Positions 5,834-7,502 of a stretch of 7,502 nucleotides of DNA are shown here, piece after piece. Numbering within the stretch: the stretch's first letter is position 1; each line of letters starts with the position of its first letter. The stretch is from an uncultured Anaerolineae bacterium (lineage in GTDB: Bacteria; Chloroflexota; Anaerolineae; B4-G1; DUEL01), in assembly GCA_937942115.1 (NCBI GenBank), contig CALDFY010000127.1, forward strand, positions 1 to 7,502, written 5' to 3'. The notes under the pieces are model-generated. The model did no database searches. It was given only the letters and a program-made list of their open reading frames with translations, and was not told the origin of the DNA. Both the position numbers and the translations under genes were made by a program.

Positions 5834-7198
5834 TTAGTAGTTGCTTGAGTAGTTGCTTGCTTTCAGGTCGGCGTCAATCTTGTCCACGGCTTTGTCCAAC
5901 TCCGTCTGCACATCGGCGCCGTCGGCGATGTTCCGGAAGGCCGTGGAGAAGGCCGCCGTGATGGTCGGATAGGCGGCGGTGATGGGACGGGGCACACCCC
6001 AGCCGGCCTTGAGTTGCGCCACGAAGGTGTACAGCAGGCCACCGGGAGCGAACCGCTTATCAGCCTCAAAGACCGAGATGCGGGCCGGAATTGCCCCGTT
6101 GGCGTCGGTCATAATCTTGATGTTCTCCGGCTCCAGCAGGAACTTGAGCACTTTGGCCGTCGCCTCCGGGTACTTGCAGGCGCTGGTGATCCCCCAGTTC
6201 CAGGAACCCATACCGGTCTTGGGGCCGGTCCCGAAGTCGGGCATCGGCAGGAGCAGCAGGTCGTCGCCCACAGCCTGGATATGGTCGTTGGCCGTCCAGT
6301 GCCCGACCCAGGCCAGGGCGCATTTGCCGCTGGTGAAGCAGTCGTCGGTGGCCGCGCGGGCGTTGGCGTATCCCTTCTGGAACCAGCCCTGGATCATCTT
6401 CATCGCCGCAACGGCCTCAGGCCCGTTGAGTACACCTTCGGCCGACTCATAGGTCTGGCGATCAATCAGGTCGGCTCCGAAACTCTGGAGTACGGGCGAG
6501 AAGCCATAGGTCAGCCACTCGCTCGGCGCCGACGGCGCGTAGTTCATCTTCAGGTCAATCGCGTACTCCGTTTCGGGCAGCGCCGCCAGAGCCTCCAGAG
6601 CCGCGTTGAACTCTTCGCCGGTCCACGGGTTCTCTACCGTGGGGATACGCACTCCGGCCTTTTCCAGGTAGGATTTGCGCGCCCAGATGGCCAGCCCGGA
6701 GTCAAACTGCCCCAGACTGTAGAGCCGGCCGTCCCGATAGGTGCCCTGGGCGATGATGGAGGGGAGGAAGTCCGCCAGTTCGTCCTGGGTGAAGTAGTCG
6801 TCCAGCGGGATCAGGTAGCCGCCCCAGACGTAGTTATAGACGAAGGGGCCATCAAAGTCAAGTAGGCAGGGCAACTGGCCCGCGACGGCGGCGGCCTGTA
6901 CCTGCTGATTGTAATCGCCCTCGGGCAACTCTACGAGATTCAACTGGATATTCGGGTCAGCCCACCCGCTGAAGATTTTCGTCAGCGCATCCCGCTCGCC
7001 GCCCCGACCGGAGTGGAACCAGATGTCAACGGTTACAGGTCCTTCGGTGGGGGGAGGACTGGTAGGCTTTGGGGGGGCGACTGTGGGAACCGGCGTTGCA
7101 GGGGCAGGAGTGGGGGTCCCGGCCCGACACGCGCTGACCACAAGGGTCAGCAGGATGAGCAGGGTCACGACGACCCACGACACTTTCTGGGTTTTCAT
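5834..7198 (-). CDS. Carbohydrate ABC transporter substrate-binding lipoprotein (family 1)
   Basis: A 454-residue extracellular sugar-binding protein that delivers substrate to the two permeases downstream. The N-terminus is a lipoprotein signal: MKTQKVS, a hydrophobic core (8-21) and lipobox VSAC with the lipidated Cys24. A Pro/Thr linker follows (about 27-54), such as is common in Chloroflexota lipoproteins, then the mature domain starting TVDIWFHSG (56-64). SBP_bac_1 traits include GDYNQQVQAAAVAGQLPCLL (94-113), GGYLIPLDDYF (126-136), YRDGRLYSLGQFDSGLAIWA (154-173) and, in the C-terminal half, WNWGITSACKYPEA and FLLEPENIKIM. Four cysteines follow the lipid-bearing one, at least two close together (DDCFTSGKC), which might form a disulfide. 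The start is well set by AGGAGGTGA seven bases (from its GG) before the ATG. The first gene of the operon; the bound sugar is unknown, though aromatic residues around the cleft fit an oligosaccharide. Confidence 0.93.
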   Translation of the reverse strand: MKTQKVSWVVVTLLILLTLVVSACRAGTPTPAPATPVPTVAPPKPTSPPPTEGPVTVDIWFHSGRGGERDALTKIFSGWADPNIQLNLVELPEGDYNQQVQAAAVAGQLPCLLDFDGPFVYNYVWGGYLIPLDDYFTQDELADFLPSIIAQGTYRDGRLYSLGQFDSGLAIWARKSYLEKAGVRIPTVENPWTGEEFNAALEALAALPETEYAIDLKMNYAPSAPSEWLTYGFSPVLQSFGADLIDRQTYESAEGVLNGPEAVAAMKMIQGWFQKGYANARAATDDCFTSGKCALAWVGHWTANDHIQAVGDDLLLLPMPDFGTGPKTGMGSWNWGITSACKYPEATAKVLKFLLEPENIKIMTDANGAIPARISVFEADKRFAPGGLLYTFVAQLKAGWGVPRPITAAYPTITAAFSTAFRNIADGADVQTELDKAVDKIDADLKASNYSSNY

Positions 7199-7202
7199 TT
7201 TT

Positions 7203-7211
7203 TCACCTCCT
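7203..7211 (-). promoter_or_regulatory. Strong ribosome-binding site of the binding-protein gene
   Basis: AGGAGGTGA, fully complementary to the 16S 3' end, with 7 nt between AGGAGG and the ATG at 7198. It predicts high translation, as expected for a binding protein needed in excess over its permeases. Confidence 0.85.
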
Positions 7212-7296
7212 CGGTTGTAAGTCTATGAGAGCATTCCAGGTTGGAACGATTTGGAGAAGCCGCGATGGTCTCTGATATGTTGAACTACCCGATAAG

Positions 7297-7308
7297 CCTC
7301 ACCTCCTT
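7297..7308 (-). promoter_or_regulatory. Orphan Shine-Dalgarno sequence in the operon leader
   Basis: On the minus strand AAGGAGGTGAGG (7308-7297), preceded by TAT, matches the anti-Shine-Dalgarno sequence over about ten bases, as well as the true site of the binding-protein gene. No ATG, GTG or TTG follows within the next 15 bases. It is bracketed by ATAAG and CTTAT, which could pair and hide it. It may be the remnant of a lost leader gene, a ribosome standby site, or simply a purine-rich protein-binding site. Confidence 0.4.
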
Positions 7309-7334
7309 ATAAATATTGCTGTCTGGCGGTGATT
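7306..7334 (-). promoter_or_regulatory. Possible operon promoter with weak -35 box
   Basis: TATAAG (7311-7306) is the best -10-like hexamer between the transposase tail and the binding-protein gene. Seventeen bases upstream stands only AATCAC (7334-7329), a poor -35 box, which is itself the half-site of the 24-bp palindrome. A poor -35 next to an operator would suit an activated or tightly repressed promoter. The leader would be about 100 nt. Weak call. Confidence 0.3.
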
Positions 7335-7378
7335 TAAACCGGTTGCAATCACTGGTTTAAAAACTACCCACCTGACAG
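7319..7378. promoter_or_regulatory. Nested inverted repeats upstream of the sugar operon
   Basis: Two dyads overlap here. The inner one (7329-7352) is a 24-bp palindrome GTGATT..AACCGGTT..AATCAC with only two mismatched pairs and a central CG, the pattern of LacI-family operators. The outer one pairs CTGTCTGGCGG (7319-7329) with CCACCTGACAG (7368-7378), 9 of 11 bases, and TTTAAACC (7333-7340) perfectly with GGTTTAAA (7354-7361), giving a 60-nt imperfect hairpin. It starts 3 nt after the stop of the transposase-like frame, so it may be the end structure of that element instead of an operator. Confidence 0.55.
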
Positions 7379-7381
7379 TTT

Positions 7382-7502
7382 TCAGCCAAATGCGGGTGTG
7401 AAATGGATGGGAAGAGGCCAGGCATTGGTTAAGCATCGCTCCACGAACCGCAACCCAATCTGGAAGATGCTCAAATCCCGCCGGTCGGCCCGATCCACCA
7501 GA
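7382..7502 (-). CDS. C-terminal tail of a transposase-like protein, partial
   Basis: The right edge cuts a minus-strand frame of which 39 codons and a TGA stop (7384-7382) are visible. The peptide begins LVDRADRRDLSIFQIGL and continues FVERCLTNAWPLPIHF to TPAFG. It resembles, from memory, the C-terminal end of IS4-like DDE transposases (a DR..LSIFQIG block followed by a hydrophobic/basic helix), but no catalytic residue is in view. Reading through the TGA gives KLSGG and then TAG, a tail I associate with such proteins, so the TGA could be a premature stop. It points the same way as the sugar operon and ends 183 bp before it, so read-through transcription is possible. A fragment of a host gene remains an alternative. 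Confidence 0.4.
   Translation of the reverse strand, partial: LVDRADRRDLSIFQIGLRFVERCLTNAWPLPIHFTPAFG

Noticed and set aside
7297..7311. A small leader peptide gene behind the orphan Shine-Dalgarno sequence
   Set aside because: No ATG, GTG or TTG stands at usable spacing; the only candidate would be an ATC followed two codons later by TAG.

Overview
This window is a carbohydrate-uptake and sugar-phosphate cluster from a GC-rich bacterium. A thermophilic or environmental member of the Chloroflexota (Anaerolineae-like) is my best guess. The clues are the lipoprotein binding protein with a long Pro/Thr linker after the lipobox, an array of GTGARRC heptamers between genes, a MalT-like STAND regulator, and a glycosyltransferase very close to the Halothermothrix type of sucrose-phosphate synthase. 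Taxonomy is inference; there is no rRNA or marker gene here.

All genes read on the minus strand, so transcription runs from high to low coordinates. In that order: the tail of a transposase-like gene at the window edge (7382-7502); a 183-bp control region (7199-7381) with a nested inverted repeat, a possible promoter and a very strong Shine-Dalgarno sequence that has no start codon; a sugar-binding lipoprotein (5834-7198); a 344-bp gap (5490-5833) holding a strong hairpin and a 169-bp MITE-like element flanked by TA; two ABC permeases (4368-5489 and 3379-4371); a sucrose-phosphate-synthase-like GT4 enzyme (1883-3379); a 10-unit heptamer array that fills the gap from the GT4 stop to the kinase start; a PfkB-family sugar kinase, probably fructokinase-like (878-1816); a short gap with a good sigma-70-type promoter; and the N-terminal part of a MalT-like ATPase regulator, cut by the left edge (1-824).

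Binding protein, permeases and GT4 enzyme are tightly linked (permease/permease 4-nt ATGA overlap, permease/GT4 1-nt TAATG overlap), which suggests translational coupling. A working model, which is inference, is that the CUT1-type transporter brings in a sugar, the kinase makes a hexose phosphate (for instance fructose to fructose-6-phosphate), and the GT4 enzyme joins a nucleotide-sugar glycosyl unit to it, giving sucrose-6-phosphate or a related disaccharide phosphate. The transporter ATPase, a sucrose-phosphate phosphatase and any glycoside hydrolase are not in the window. The regulator at the end of the cluster has its own promoter and may sense the sugar or its product.

The most interesting signals are non-coding: the heptamer array whose first unit contains the upstream stop codon and whose last, partial unit contains the downstream start codon; the MITE-like insertion inside the operon; the nested palindromes in front of the operon beside a transposase tail; and the apparently near-leaderless promoter of the regulator.
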